Shown here: piece after piece, positions 43,890-56,400 of the stretch | How the letters are laid out: every line of letters begins with the position of its first letter | How positions within the stretch are numbered: position 1 is the stretch's first letter | Source of the DNA: Plantago major | Taxonomy: Eukaryota; Streptophyta; Magnoliopsida; Lamiales; Plantaginaceae | Length of the DNA: 64,000 nucleotides | NCBI GenBank assembly: GCA_026545765.1 | Contig: CM048839.1 | Span: forward strand, 23,808,566-23,872,565 | Direction of reading: 5' to 3' | Made by a program: the position numbers and the translations under genes | The notes under the pieces: model-generated | What the model saw: only the letters and a program-made list of their open reading frames with translations | Told to the model about the DNA's origin: nothing | Database searches by the model: none

Positions 43890-46800
43890 GAACAGTTTTT
43901 ACATTGTTCTATCTCCTCTGCTGATGGTAGTTTTTCTTTCCTTGCCACTTTCATTGATGCAAAGTGCACTAGAAGAGAGAGAGATATGCTTTATGGGAAG
44001 GTGTCTCAGCCTTGGGGGCCACTATTCAATCACCTTGGTTGGTGGGTGGTGATTTCAATATTATTACCTCACCTAGTGAAAGAGAAGGTGGCTCTATGCC
44101 CAACTTGAATGCTATAGCTGACTTTAATGATTTCATCTGTGTGAATGGCTTGTTAGATTTTGGTTATGCTGGTGTTACTTTCACTTGGGAACAGGTTAAT
44201 GTCATGAAACAAAGATTATAGGTTTCTCTTTAACAACCATTGGACTGATTCTTTCTTTCAAACTACTATCTCTCATGGTATTTTAAAAGAGTCAGATAAT
44301 AGACCTCTTTTGCTCAAGTTTTCCACTTCTCTTGCTAAACCTAAATCCTCCTTTAGGTTCATAAATATGTGGACTTTACATGCTGATTTCTTAAAAGAGG
44401 TAGAATCTAATTGGAACTTACCTGCAAGAAACATTGGTCTTAAAAAATTGAAAGAAAAAATGTTTAGACTTAAACAGTTTCTTCAGTGCTGGAACAAAAG
44501 GGTTTTTGGTAATGTTTTTGAAAGGGTTAAAAACCTTGAAGCAGAGGTGCTATCTGCAGAACAAGTTGTTATTGATAATCCTTGTGTCATGACATTAAAG
44601 GATTTGAAAAGAAAACAATGTCTATTTGGTACTGCTCTTGATCAAGAGGAAGAATACTGGAAACAAAAGGCTTCCTCTAACTGGTGTGCACTAGGTGAAA
44701 GGAACACTAAGTTATGTCACAGTATCGCAAAGAGGAAAAAGGCTATAATGGGCATTCATTATATCTCCCACTTGGGGGAGATTATAACTGTGCCTGATTC
44801 CTTGAAACAGTCTGTTGTGGACTACTTTACTAACCATTTTGCAGGGGACATTTCAGCTCTAGATACTCCCACACTTACTCTTCCTGATCAGGAAGTAACT
44901 ATGGAACAAAATGCAGAGCTTTGTAAGCCTCCTACACTTGAAGAGTTACATACAGTAGTGAAAGGTCTCAAGGCTGATTCAGCCCCTGGGCCTGATGGTT
45001 TCTCTGGTAAATTCTTCCAAGTTACTTGGAAAGTGATTAAGCATGACTTGCTAGAGGCAGTTAATGATTTTTTTTGCAGATGGACAGTTACCATTAGGTT
45101 TTACTCACACTTTACTTGCTTTAATCCCTAAAAAGGATTGTCCTCAAGAGTGGTGTGATTATAGGCTAATTAGCCTATGTTCTAATGTCCAAAAGATTAT
45201 TTCTAAACTCTTGAATGATAGATTAGTTGCACTTCTTCCTAATCTTATTTCAATGAATCAATCTAGTTTTGTAAAAGATAGAGCCATAGTGGATAACATT
45301 TTGCTGGTGCAAGAATTAGCTCATGCTGTGCATAATAAGATTAGGGGAGCTAATGTGATAGTGAAGTTGGACGTGATGAAAGCATATGATAGGGTTCAGT
45401 GGTCATTCTTGGAAACTATGCTGCATGATTTTGGTTTTGATGATATGTGGGTTAAAATAGTTTTGAAGGTAGTTACCAATTGTCATTACAGTGTATTGAT
45501 AAATGGTGATACTTGTGGTTTTATACATGCTAAGCAAGGTCAGAGGCTGGGAGATCCTATATCCCCTGCCTTATTTATTCTCATGAATGAATTTCTGTCA
45601 TGATCTTTGAATGCATTGTTTGCTCAGAACCCCTTCATGTATTACAAAGTCCCCAAAGGTATCCCCATCACCCATCTTGCTTATGCTGATGATTGTGTTA
45701 TTTTTTGTAATGGCTCTAACACTAGTATTGCTCTCCTTAAGGAGTTCTTGTGCTTGTATGAGTCTCAGTCAGGTCAAAGGATTAACCTTAGTAAAAGTGG
45801 ATGCTTAACTTGAAAAATAGCCAATCAATCTGTGATTTTGAGTGCTCTGAATATGCCTTCCATGAATTTTACTTTTACCTATCTTGGTACACCTATTACT
45901 AAAGGTCAAAAAAAGAAGAGTTTGTATCTGCCACTCATTTGTAAAATCAGGTCTAAATTCCTTGGATGGAATCTGGATCTCATGTCTCAAGGTGGTAGAC
46001 TAACATTGATCAAAAGTGTACTAAATTCACTTCTAGTGTATCTGCTTCAAGTTTTGCAGCCCCCTAAATCTGTGATTTATGAAATTGAACAAATCTTTTC
46101 AAAGTTTTTTTGGGGTGCACTTAGTGGCTCTAGGAAAATTCATTGGACAAAATGGCAAAACCTCTGTTTTCCTTTCATAGAAAGTGGTTTGAATGTGTGT
46201 AGCTTATCTTATATGTCTCAGGCTTTTACCATTAAGCTGTGGTTTAGACTTAGGGAGAACAAAACTCTGTGGGCTACTTTTATGATTGTAAAGTATGTGA
46301 GAAATGTTTTTCCTGGAAATAGACCTCCAAAGTCTTCTGATTCTCCTATGTGGAGAAGGTTACATGGAGTGAGTGTTATTGCACAAGATAACATGTTTTG
46401 GCAAATTGGAACAGGCAATACTTTTGTGTGGCATGATCAATGGTATCATCACTTATCTGTCCAGGAGTTTCAATCTTGTTTGTTGACAAGCAACATAGAT
46501 GATTCTCTTATACAATCTTGGATTGCTAGAGGGACTTGGGACATGGCTAAGCTGGATACTCTGCCATTACATATCATGTCTAGCATTCTGTTGAACATTC
46601 CTTGTTACATGACTGAGAAGTCACTTCCTATTTGGAAGTTGACACATGATGGGAAATTCAGAACTTCTACTGCCAGGAACATTGTTAGGAAAAAAAAAAC
46701 CAGAAAAACCCCTTTTTGAACATATATGGAGTCCTTATATTTCTCCTACCATCTCAATCTTATGGTGGAAGATTTTGCAAGGTTGGCTTACTGTGGATTC

Positions 46801-47140
46801 AGTCATTCAAAAGAAAGGAGTGGTTTTGGCTTCTAAATGCCAGTGTTGCAGGAGTATTGAAACTATAGAGCATGTGTTGCTACATAATCAGGAGGTTCAT
46901 AATGCTTGGATGTGGTTCTCCAAATTGTTACTGGTTCCTTGTCTGCCTCACCACTCTCTAGCAGAAAGATTGATTGCTTGGAGAACCTCCTTAGATTGGG
47001 TAAAGAAAGGTCATATCAGAGGCCTGATACCTTTGTTAATTGCTTGGTATGCCTGGAGGGCAAGAAATGATGCCAAGCACAGGGAGAAAAAGATCACTTC
47101 TCATGGTATCATAGCATTGACAATGAAGCAGCTCCAGCTC

Positions 47141-47262
47141 ATTCATCTTTCATTCAAAGTTCCTGCTGCTATTTGGAAAGGAGATTTATCATTGGCTAAC
47201 TATTCATCTTTCATTCAAAGTTCCTGCTGCTATTTGGAAAAGAGATTTATCATTGGCTAACC
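47141..47262 (+). repeat. Tandem duplication of 61 bp in LINE-1
   Basis: Copy 1 is 47141-47201 and copy 2 is 47202-47262, differing by about one base (GGAAAGGAG versus GGAAAAGAG). A separate partial duplication lies at 47357-47524, where ATGCCTCAGTTCACTCTCAA and TTTCAGAAAATGCTTGGTCA each occur twice. Confidence 0.9.
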
Positions 47263-47890
47263 ACCTAGGGTTTCAAGTTGCAAGAGCTGTCCTCAAGCCT
47301 CTTATACTTGTCTACTGGACTAGACCACCTGCACCATGGATAAAACTCAACACAGATGCCTCAGTTCACTCTCAACATTTAAGGGCTTCTGCAGCAGGCA
47401 TATTGAGATGAAATGGAGGCTTTCAGAAAATGCTTGGTCAAAAGACTGAGATGCCTCAGTTCACTCTCAACATTGAAATGAAGGGTGATTAGAGTCTTTC
47501 AGAAAATGCTTGGTCAAAAGACTGCATTTGAAGCAGAAATGGAGGCTATACTCATTGGTTTACAAGTCTGTAAACAACTTGGGTTTACTAAGGTGATAGT
47601 TGAATCTGATGCACAGTGTGTAATCCAAATTCTGAACACTGCCAAGCCAAAAACTCACTAGAGATTACTGATCATATATCAGCAAATCGTAGACTATAGG
47701 ATTGAAATGGATCTGACATTTCAACACAATCACAGGGAAGGCAATGCTGTAGCAAATTATCTTGCTAAGGAAGCACTGAGGCATAACCTGACCAGGGAAA
47801 TGCATCTTGGAGAGTGCAGATCTACCATCAAACAACTTGTGTTCTCTAATAACACAGGGATTCCATACCTTAGAATACCCAATGAATGAC

Positions 47891-48864
47891 TTAAGAATGC
47901 AACTCTCCTTGGATAGAGAAGGCTTCTTGGTATGGAATCATGACAGGTTTACTCTAAACCCTCACATAACAAATGCAATCCTTCTTCTCCCTAATCATTT
48001 CTTATCTTCTTTTCTCCCCTCCTTTCTTTCTGTGTCCCCTGTTTCTATTCTATGTATATCTCCTCTGTCTAGGTTGTGGGACTGTATTTGTTATGACCCT
48101 GGAAATGATGAGAGCTATTTGATCCCTCCTCTCCCCCACCATATCTCTATGGTGCTCTTTTGTGAAAATGTCATTAGACTGGGACTTACTAGGACTGATA
48201 ATATGCAAATGGATAGCAAAAGACTAGGAGAAGTGATTTTCCACTGTTGTGATAGAAGAGGGATAAGCGCTTGCACCTTAATCCTGATGAGGCTATTACA
48301 TCATGAAAGACCTGTGATGAGACACAAGCACTATCCTTTGCTTCACCTCAGACTTTTGCCACTGCATTTGTATCCTATATGTTCTACTGATTTCAATTGC
48401 CACTCTCTGCCTCCTGTATTTTGGCCCATTTTGTGAGTATTTTGGTACATTTTGGGCATGGCATCAGGTTTTACATGTGGATACTAACTGTAGTGATGGC
48501 CTGTTATAATTGTTCAGAGTTGTGGATGCAGGTACACCTTATTGAGAAGGAGTTCTATCTAACTCCTAACACTCTAACTACTAACATTTTTGTTTGGAGA
48601 ACCTTAAACCTTACTAGGCTGTTGGATCAACTTTGTAATAGATCAAGTTTTTCTAGTATTGTGTTACTTAGATGATGGGTAGCTGCAAGGTTAGGGTCTA
48701 GTACTGTTAAACTCCTTGAGTTTGTTTCTTGTACTCTGTCCCATAATGACTCTCTCCCCAACTGTTTGGATCCCAGAAGAATCAAGAACTCTATAACACA
48801 TACTGTTGCTCCTACAAGACTTGCTTATCTTTTAATGTTGGCTTGTAATAACTTAGTAGGTTAT
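47891..48864. other. Unassigned stretch between two LINEs
   Basis: No gene supported. The longest frame (47807-48436) runs on from the end of LINE-1 in another frame and resembles no protein I know. The DNA is T-rich and may be the 3' untranslated part of LINE-1, but I see no poly(A) tail. Confidence 0.4.
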
Positions 48865-51800
48865 GTTTTGCTTCTAAGGTTGAAACTTACCAAACTCTGC
48901 TTGTTCTTGGGGTCTTACAAACCTCCTTGAATTCCCTTTATGGATGAATAATTTACTTCTTTTGCCAAACACACCCTTGCTTTTGGTGGGAGATTTCAAT
49001 GTTGTGATTGGTGCGCATGAATGATCGAATGGTACTCCTCCAGTTCGTCTTGAAACCATGGATTTCCGTTCTTTTATCAATGATGTGGAGTTCTTATCGA
49101 TTCCTAGTTCTGGCTGCTTTTTTACTTAGTCGAATCGTCGTTTCTCTAGTGGTTATCTAGAGACACGTATTGATAGGGCTCTTTCTTCACAATCCTTTTT
49201 GGATTTATGGGAATCAGTGATGGTTCGTGTGGGCTTGCGTACTTGCTCGGATCACAGCCCCCTCTTTGTTTCCTGTGCGCATGAACAAGCTCTATCTCGT
49301 CCTCGACCATTCAGATTCCAAGCAATGTGGCTTAGTCACAGTTCGTTTGAGGAGTTAATTAAGCTTTCCTGGCAAACTCCTATTACGGCCATGGGCTCTT
49401 TTTCTTTGGTTATTCGGAAATTAAAAAGGCTGAAATCCGCTATCATAGATTGGAATATTAATGTCTTTGGTGAGCTTAATTCTCGTCTTCTTGCTGCTCG
49501 TAATAAGCTGGAGTTGGTTTAGCAGAAATTATCCCTCCATGGTCCGATAAATGATATTCCCCGCAAGGAACTTGAGGCGATCGCGGACTACAATGCTATT
49601 CTGAATCAAGAGGCAACTTTTTTGCGTCAAAAGAACCGGGCTGCGTGGTTAAAAGACGGTGATAGAAATTCTGGTTTTTTCCATCGTTCTCTAAAGATTC
49701 GCAAAGGTATTCTCTGTATTTCCTCTTTGATAATTGATGGCTCTATCAATCACGATGCAATTCGGATCTGAAATCATATGATTTCTTATTATGAGAATCT
49801 GTTCTCACAAACTTCAAATTACGGTTGTCTCGTTCGATGAACTAGATGAGCTTATCCATTGTTCGATTACGGATGAACAAAATCAATTGCTAATCGATAT
49901 TCCTTCCGAGGATGACATCTGTCATGTTGTTTTCAGTATGTCACCTGATAGTGCTCCTGGACCGGATGGTTTCGGGGCTTTATCAATCTATGTGGCACAT
50001 TATTGGTGCGGAGGTGTCTTTGGCGATTCGGTCGTTCTTCCTTCATGGTCATTTCCGCGGTGTATGAACTCTAGTTTTGTCACTCTTATTACGAAAATCG
50101 AGATCGTTGTATTGAAGATTTCCGCTATTGTTCTTGGTAATTTTCTTTATAAGATTATTGCTAAGATTTTGGCCGATCGTTTGGGTCCGATTTTATCGGG
50201 GTTGCTCTCCTTTCATCAATTTGGTTTTATTCCGGGGAGACGCATACATGATTGTATTGCCTTAGCCTCTGAAGGAGTTAATAGTCTTGGTCTTCATTGT
50301 AGTAAGGGTAATCTGGTGTTGAAGGTTGACATCCGGAAAGCCTTTGATACTCTAAATTGGGACTTTCTTTTGGCGGTTCTCACAAAATATGGTTTCTCTT
50401 CTACCTTTGTTGGTTGGATTAATCATATTCTTCACGGCAAAGCTCTCGTCTCGATTAATGGGGCTCGGAAGGGTACTTTGGCTGTTCTCGAGAGTTCGTC
50501 AAGGGATCCTCTTTCCCTCTTCTCTTTGCATCGCAGAGGAAGTTCTTAGCAAGCTTCTCTCGAAGGCTGCCAATTCAGGGGAGCTCACTCCTTTATTCAT
50601 TGGACAATCTCTTACTTTTCCTTCTCACCTTCTTTATGCGGATGATGTGATTATTTTTTGCAGGGCTACTGCTGCGAATTGTCGGACTATTCTTAGGATC
50701 CTGGAAAAATATCTTTGCTTGTCGGACAACACTTCAATCCTCAGAAGTCCAGGGCTTATCTTAGTACTTTTCTCACCCGAGTCAGGAAGAACCACTTGTG
50801 CAGAATCATGGATATTATCGAGGGTCACCTTCCTTTCACGTATTTGGGAGTTCCACTTTTCCGTGGGGCACCTCGGACTTGTCATTTACAATCCCTTGCG
50901 GACTCGATTCTGGCAAAGTTTAGTAAATGGAAGGGCACTTCTCTCTCTATGGCCGGTCGTTTATGTCTTATTCAATCAGTGATCCAGGGATATTTTGTAC
51001 ACTCTATGATGGTTTATCGTTGGCCTTTGACTCTTCTTAAGCGTATGGATGCTCGCATTCGTAATTTTGTCCAAACTGGGGATACTCTGAAGAGAGCATC
51101 GACTTTTATCTCTTGGAAGCGTTGTTGTGCTCCAAAGTCTGAGGGTGGTCTTGGTATTCGTTCTCTGGTTGCTACTAATAAGGCGTATCTTTCTCGTCTT
51201 GCTTGGGATATTTCGGCTGTGAAGGTTCCATATCTAGATATCTTTCGCCAGCGTTTCTTTCGGCATGCTTCCTTGCGCTCTTATGTTGCTTCCTCGATTT
51301 GGTTTGGATTTAAGGATTGTTTCCCCACACTTCAATCCAAGTCTAGATGGTTAGCGTGTCAAGGCTCACCACGTTTACGCTTGATGATTGGCTTGGCTCT
51401 GATTATGCGATGTAATTGGTATTCCTATTCATCTTCGGCATCACTTCGAGTTCCCTATTTCTGAGTATTGGACTCCGGCTGGATGGTTTCTTTTGGATGG
51501 GTTCCGTATGGCTTTTCCAGATGTTACTCGCGACATTCTGTACTATCATCTGGCTCCATCTAGTTCTGATACTCGTATCTGGACTGAATCTCTAGACGGT
51601 TCGATTTCTACCAAGCAAGCCTATCACTCTTTGCGGCCGCGTTTCCTTAAGATTGACTGGTGATCTTGGACATGGGCTCCTTTTATCCCACCCCGTCGTT
51701 CTATCACAGTTTGGAAGGCTATTCATGGTGTTCTTCCAACTATTGAAAAACTGCAGGGCTCTGGTATTGTTGGTCCTTCGGTGTGTATTTTTTGCTATGC

Positions 51801-52932
51801 TGCTATGGATTGCCAAGACCATTTACTGGTCTCTTGTTCGTTCACTCGGACTATCTGGCATACTCTATTTGATCTTTTCTAGGTTCCTTTTCGAGATTGC
51901 TTTAGTTTTGGAGAGCTTATGTTATATGCCATGGGTCAACATTTTAGCTCTCAGAATCTCTCTTTGTGGCATCTTGCCTTTGTGACGGCATTTGGGTGCT
52001 TTGGACTGCGCGCAATCGTTGCTTATTTGATGGTGTTCCTGTTTCCAGGCATTCTATTTTGCTTCTGATTTGGAGTCTTGTAGGCGAGGCTAATTCCCAC
52101 CCTCTTGGTTCTATGGCTAATAATTAAGTTGATTTACAAGTCCTTCATTCTTTTCGTATTCAAGGGTGCCCGCCTAAGTCACGAGATATCATTGAGGTCC
52201 GATGGTATCCCCCTCTCCCGGGATGGATTAAATGCAACACGGATGGAAGTTCTCTTGCCGCTCCTGGCTCCTCTACTGCGGCTGGGGTTTTTAGAGATTC
52301 AAATGGTACCGTGATGGGTTTCTTTGTAAATCAGCTGGGTACGCTTTATTCTTTTGAAGCCGAGTTACTTGCGGTTATGATTGGCATTGAATTTGCTCAC
52401 ACCCAGGGCTGGAATAAGATTTGGTTGGAGACAGATTCTACTTATGTAGCGAATTTGCTCTCCGCGGGTACTAACTCGGTCCCTTAGAAATTCCGGAACC
52501 GTTGGCTATTGACACTCTCTCATATGCGTGACATGGATTTTCGGGTGTCTCATATTTTTCGTGAAGGCAACCTTGTCACGATGCTCTCTCAAAGTTGGAT
52601 CTGGAGGGTTTCTGGACTTCTTCTTTGGATGTCATTCGACCACACATAAACAGGGACATGTACGGTTTATCTTATTATAGGTTTCCGCAACGCTAACGCT
52701 CAGGCACTCTTTTTACCAGCCATGGGTTTTTCCCACTGGGTTTTTCCATGACTGGGTTTTAACGAGGCCCGCGGTTGCAACCATGGATCACCTTGATCCC
52801 GGGTTATGTTATTTTTGTTTCTTTGTTTGTTTCACTTGTTTCGCGTTTAAACCCGCCTGTGGGTTCCTTTGTAATCTCTACTTTTACGCTTTGTACTCTT
52901 TTACATTTATTAATATATGCTCTATTTATGAA
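48865..52932 (+). pseudogene. L1-type LINE (LINE-2), 5'-truncated, with poly(A) end
   Basis: Begins inside the endonuclease (LLVGDFNVVIGAHE near 48973-49014; TRIDRALSSQ near 49165; RTCSDHSPLFV near 49235). RT follows from about 49945 (PDSAPGPDGFG) with FYKIIAKILADRLGPILSG, HQFGFIPGRRIHDCI, LKVDIRKAFDTLNWDF, then LLYADDVIIF near 50633. The thumb and zinc-like region run to about 51830. RNase H starts WIKCNTDGSS near 52228 and shows FEAELLAVMIGIEFAH, WLETDSTYVANLL and HIFREGN near 52550-52570. The 3' UTR runs from about 52580 to a poly(A) of ten at 52930-52939. Stops and frameshifts in each domain show it is inactive. No target duplication was found. Its 3' end is the source family of the short copy at 43764. 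Confidence 0.9.
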
Positions 52933-53176
52933 AAAAAAAAGAATAAACACGAGCCCACCCCTATTAGTTTAATTAACATTGCCATGGGGGAAAATAACTT
53001 TCCAACTAGTGGAGAGTATCCCGCCCTCATGGTCTTGGTCTTGGGTCTTCGAGCCAATACTCTTTAACTCTTGGCTAGACTTCTTAAAAGTCTAGACATA
53101 CTAGACGATGGAGTGACTAAGATTACGACGTTAATTCTCTTCTAGTTATGTCTCGCACCTTTATTAAAAAAAAAAA

Positions 53177-54431
53177 ACTGTAGGAGTAATAAAATATGGC
53201 ATGAACAACTCTACTTAAAGGTTCAAAAACACAAAACGAGTGGGATAGAAAACAAACGAACAACCCTACATGAGAGATAAAAACAACACACTAAAGGAGT
53301 GTGATAAACGACAAATGAACGAATAAATCTACTTGAGAGTTCAACAACGCACAAAAGGATTGGGATAATGTCGAATGAAAAATGTCTATTCGAGATTTAA
53401 ACAATACACAGATGGAGTAAAAGTATCTGAAATGAAGAACTCTACTTGAGATTTAAACAACACACATAAGGAGTTAGATAAACAACAAATGTCGAACTGT
53501 ACTCGAGGGTTAAGCAACACAATAAAGGAGTGGGATAATTACGAATAGAGAAATCTATTTGAGATTTAAACAACACACAGTAGGAGTAATAAAATAAGGC
53601 ACGAAGAACTCTACTTGAGGGTTCAACAGCACAAAAGGAGTGGGATAGACAACAAACGAACAACCCGACATGAGAGATTAAAACAACACACTAAAGGAGT
53701 GGGATAAACGACAAATGAACGAATAAATCTAATTGAGAGTTCAACAACACACAAAAGGATTCGGATAATGTCGATCGAAAAATGTCTATTCGAGATTTAA
53801 ACAATACACAGAAGGAGTAAGAGTATCAGAAACGAAGAACTCTACCTGAGATTTAAACAACACATATAAGGAGTGAGATAAACAACAAATCCAGAATTCT
53901 ACTCGAGGGTTAAGCAACACTATAAAGGAGTGGGATAATTACAAAGAGAGAAATCTATTTGAGATTTAAACAACACACAGTTGGAGTAGTAAAATAAGGC
54001 ACGAAGAACTCTACTTGAGGGTTCCACAATAGAAAAGGCGTGGGATTGACATCAAACAAACAACTCTTCTTGAGTGACAAAAACAACACACTAAAGGAGT
54101 TGGATGAACAACAAATGATCGAAAAATCCACTTAAGATTTAAATAATACAAAAAAGGAGTGGGATAATGTCCAACGACAAATGTCTATTCGAGATTTAAA
54201 CAATACACAGAAGGAGTAAGAGTATCAGAAACGAAGAACTTTACTTGAGATTGAAACAACACACAAAAGGAGTGAGATAAACAACAAATGTAAAACTCTA
54301 CTCGAGGGTTAAGCAACACAATAAAGGAGTGGGATAATTTCAAACAGATAAATCTATTCGAGATTTAAACAACACATAGTAGGAGTAATAAAATAAGGCA
54401 CGAAGAACTCTACTTGAAGGTTCAACAACAC
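53177..54431 (+). repeat. Minisatellite with 400-bp higher-order repeat
   Basis: Monomers of about 57 bases carry the core GGAGTGGGATAA, a variable AACAAAT segment, then CTCTACTTGAGATTTAAACAA. Seven variant monomers form a unit: the marker GGAGTAATAAAA (or GGAGTAGTAAAA) starts at 53183, 53583, 53983 and 54382, so the period is 400, 400 and 399. Three full units and about 50 further bases are present before the Gypsy LTR cuts in at 54432. ORFs within it are not proteins. Confidence 0.93.
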
Positions 54432-54715
54432 TGTTGAGGGTAAAATGCCCCAACTACTTAGAGATTATTCGACTTCACAGGTAATAGCCAAGGTAAGAAG
54501 CTCCGTACAGCGTAAGAGCCAATGTGTGAGAGTCTGCGACCTCAAGCTGGGTAAGAACCTGCACAAATGACTTGAAGGGGGGCGGGTTAGGACCTGGTTT
54601 GCTAAGCGTCAAACCGGTTAGAGACTTTACTCAAGAGAGACTGAAGATCTGCTTTGTATAATATTCGGGATTAGCTTATGTCCGATGACCTACCTTAACA
54701 TGGGGAAGTGTGCCA

Positions 54716-54723
54716 TATTTATA
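54716..54723 (-). promoter_or_regulatory. TATA box in the Gypsy 3' LTR
   Basis: TATAAATA on the minus strand, within U3 about 590 bases from the LTR start, leaving about 280 bases for R and U5. Confidence 0.6.
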
Positions 54724-55084
54724 GGAATTTCTCAAAGAGGGAGGACTCCTCTGGATCGTGCCAAGTGTAAGGCCTTGATCGAGCCACCAAGGCTTGTTTA
54801 GGCCCATGGCCCAATAATGACACTTAGACCATACCATTTTGGACTTTTAGGGGTAGTTTAGTCATTATTGAGAGAGTTTTAAAGGGTGTGACATAGTCTG
54901 TCGAGGTTCAAGGTCCGGAGAGGTTGGTCCGGACGCTTGGTCCAGACCGTGATCATCTATGGGGAAGTTCCCTAGGTTTGCCCAACTCTTCCGATTCGGA
55001 CCTTATGGCTCGGACCTCCCTACTCTCTAGTGCCAGTCTACTTGGTTGCTTGTGAGATTGTCATGTTGGGTCTGAATGATCATC

Positions 55085-55235
55085 CGTATCGGGCCTAGAT
55101 GGGTCGGACCTGCAGATCTAGGGTCCGACCTAGTATCGTTTAAGTACTCTGTCCCTTTTCTAGGGAGGGTCGGACCCGGGTGGGTCGGACCTGAGGGCCT
55201 AGGGTCGGACCTATTGGTCGGATCATTGTGTCTCG
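55085..55235 (-). repeat. GGTCCGACC repeats in the Gypsy LTR U3
   Basis: Six copies of GGTCCGACC or its near-variants occur within 150 bases, several in the longer context GGGTCGGACCTG on the plus strand. Clustered short repeats in U3 upstream of a TATA box often act as enhancer elements; that role is inferred. Confidence 0.6.
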
Positions 55236-55955
55236 GATCCTTTAGACAACTCGGGATGCCTTAGGATTCGTTCCAGAGGCGCCTATGAGGGATTGGATAT
55301 ATTTTCGTATCAACATATGTCCCCCTAGTTTCCAAGTATCTTAGTAGAAGATAGTTGTGGAACTATTGGTTGAGACCGATGAGGATGGGTCATTCCTTGG
55401 TCCAATCTGCCTCTCGTAAGTAGAAAAAGGGTGTAATTCGTGCTTCGTAAGGTCCTTAACTTAGTCTCTCTCCCCCCCCCTTTCTTTTTTACCTTTCTTG
55501 TTGTCCGAGGGAATGGGTTCGGAGTGCAACAAAGTTAAGAAAGAAAAGGGTATTTGTAAGTGAGACTAAGTGTAGACTGAGAACGTCGGCGTTGTACCTT
55601 TGGTAGGATAAGGGTTAATTCGTAGATGAGTGTCCTATCCGAACCAAACTCTCTTGTAAAGAGAAGGTCCGAAGGAAAACGTCCGAGTGGACGAGGGTCC
55701 ATATGTGGGCAAGTGATTTTTGCCTGGAAAAGTTCCGGGGTGTCCGATGGGTAGTCATTCGAGGCCTGAGTGTTGTCTTCCGCCCGAAAGTGGGGATGTT
55801 TGTTGTATGCGTCTTTGTTATCGCAAAGTAAGTTTTTTGTACCGATTCGTCATTTCACTTGGTATTATTGTACTACATCGCTGGATGATTTTTAATCTAC
55901 GAATGAGATTTAATCCCGAAAAATTGTGACGGTTGGAGTTCCAGATATAGCCCTC

Positions 55956-55963
55956 TATAAATA
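55956..55963 (+). promoter_or_regulatory. Plus-strand TATA box driving the antisense ORF of the Gypsy element
   Basis: TATAAATA in the context CCCTCTATAAATAGGGGC, followed by a pyrimidine-rich start region near 55990. A leader intron can be read from the donor CAA/GTAAGT at 55115+1000 (56115) to the acceptor CCCTAG at 56399, just before ATG 56401. The direction is opposite to gag-pol. Confidence 0.65.
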
Positions 55964-56400
55964 GGGGCTAAGTCGCTTTCAGTCTCCTCACTTTTAGAGA
56001 GAAGATTTTTGTACTTGAGCATGTCCGAAGCAATTGCAATCAAACCGAAGCAGGGTTCGTAGTGCGTGGTTTCGTGCGAAGTCAGCTACCTTCCATCCAA
56101 CCATCCGAATACAAGTAAGTTCGCTTCTTTCGTTGCGTGATTCAATTTCCTTTGTTTGTTGTCTTTGCCATTAAGCTGCTCGAATGTATGCCCATGATGC
56201 GTAGGTTAGTAATAACCAATGTTTTGGCTATGTTGACTAACACCGAGTGAACACCTTACTGACTCCGAATTAACTTCGTCTGGTAGATTCGCTTTCTTGT
56301 CCCCGAATTTTAAAATTTTCTCCTCCTTTTTTAATATACATAAACGGACTCTCGGACTGCCATCTTAAAGCTTACGAAATTGCTTTCTCCTTTCCCTAGG

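Larger units (their letters stand above)
43513..47890 (+). pseudogene. L1-type LINE (LINE-1), decayed
   Basis: The order is that of a plant L1 ORF2. An endonuclease N-terminus starts at 43513 (IVQIWNIRGIGN) and continues after a nested insertion to about 44220 (WLVGGDFNIITSPSE, FTWEQ). A linker with WKQKASSNWCALGERNTKL is near 44660-44720. Reverse transcriptase starts near 44960 (DSAPGPDGFSGKFF) and shows LIPKKDCPQEWCDYRLISLC, QSSFVKDRAIVDNI, VKLDVMKAYDRVQW, GQRLGDPISPALF and the catalytic YADDC near 45678. A zinc-binding RT domain, frameshifted, lies at about 46700-46880. RNase H starts with PWIKLNTDAS near 47335 and ends EGNAVANYLAKEAL near 47740-47790. Many stops and shifts, and two internal duplications, make it non-coding. 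No poly(A) end was identified. Confidence 0.88.
54432..55315 (-). repeat. 3' LTR of the Tat-type Gypsy element, 884 bp
   Basis: On the minus strand it runs from TGTTGATACG (55315) to CCCTCAACA (54432), with TGTTGA/TCAACA ends. The polypurine tract AGGGGGACATA lies immediately upstream at 55316-55330. U3 contains repeated GGTCCGACCC words, a TATA box lies at 54716-54723, and R-U5 follows. Confidence 0.85.

Noticed and set aside
53442..53663. A Cys-rich minus ORF in the minisatellite
   Set aside because: It repeats with the satellite period and ends within it; not a protein.
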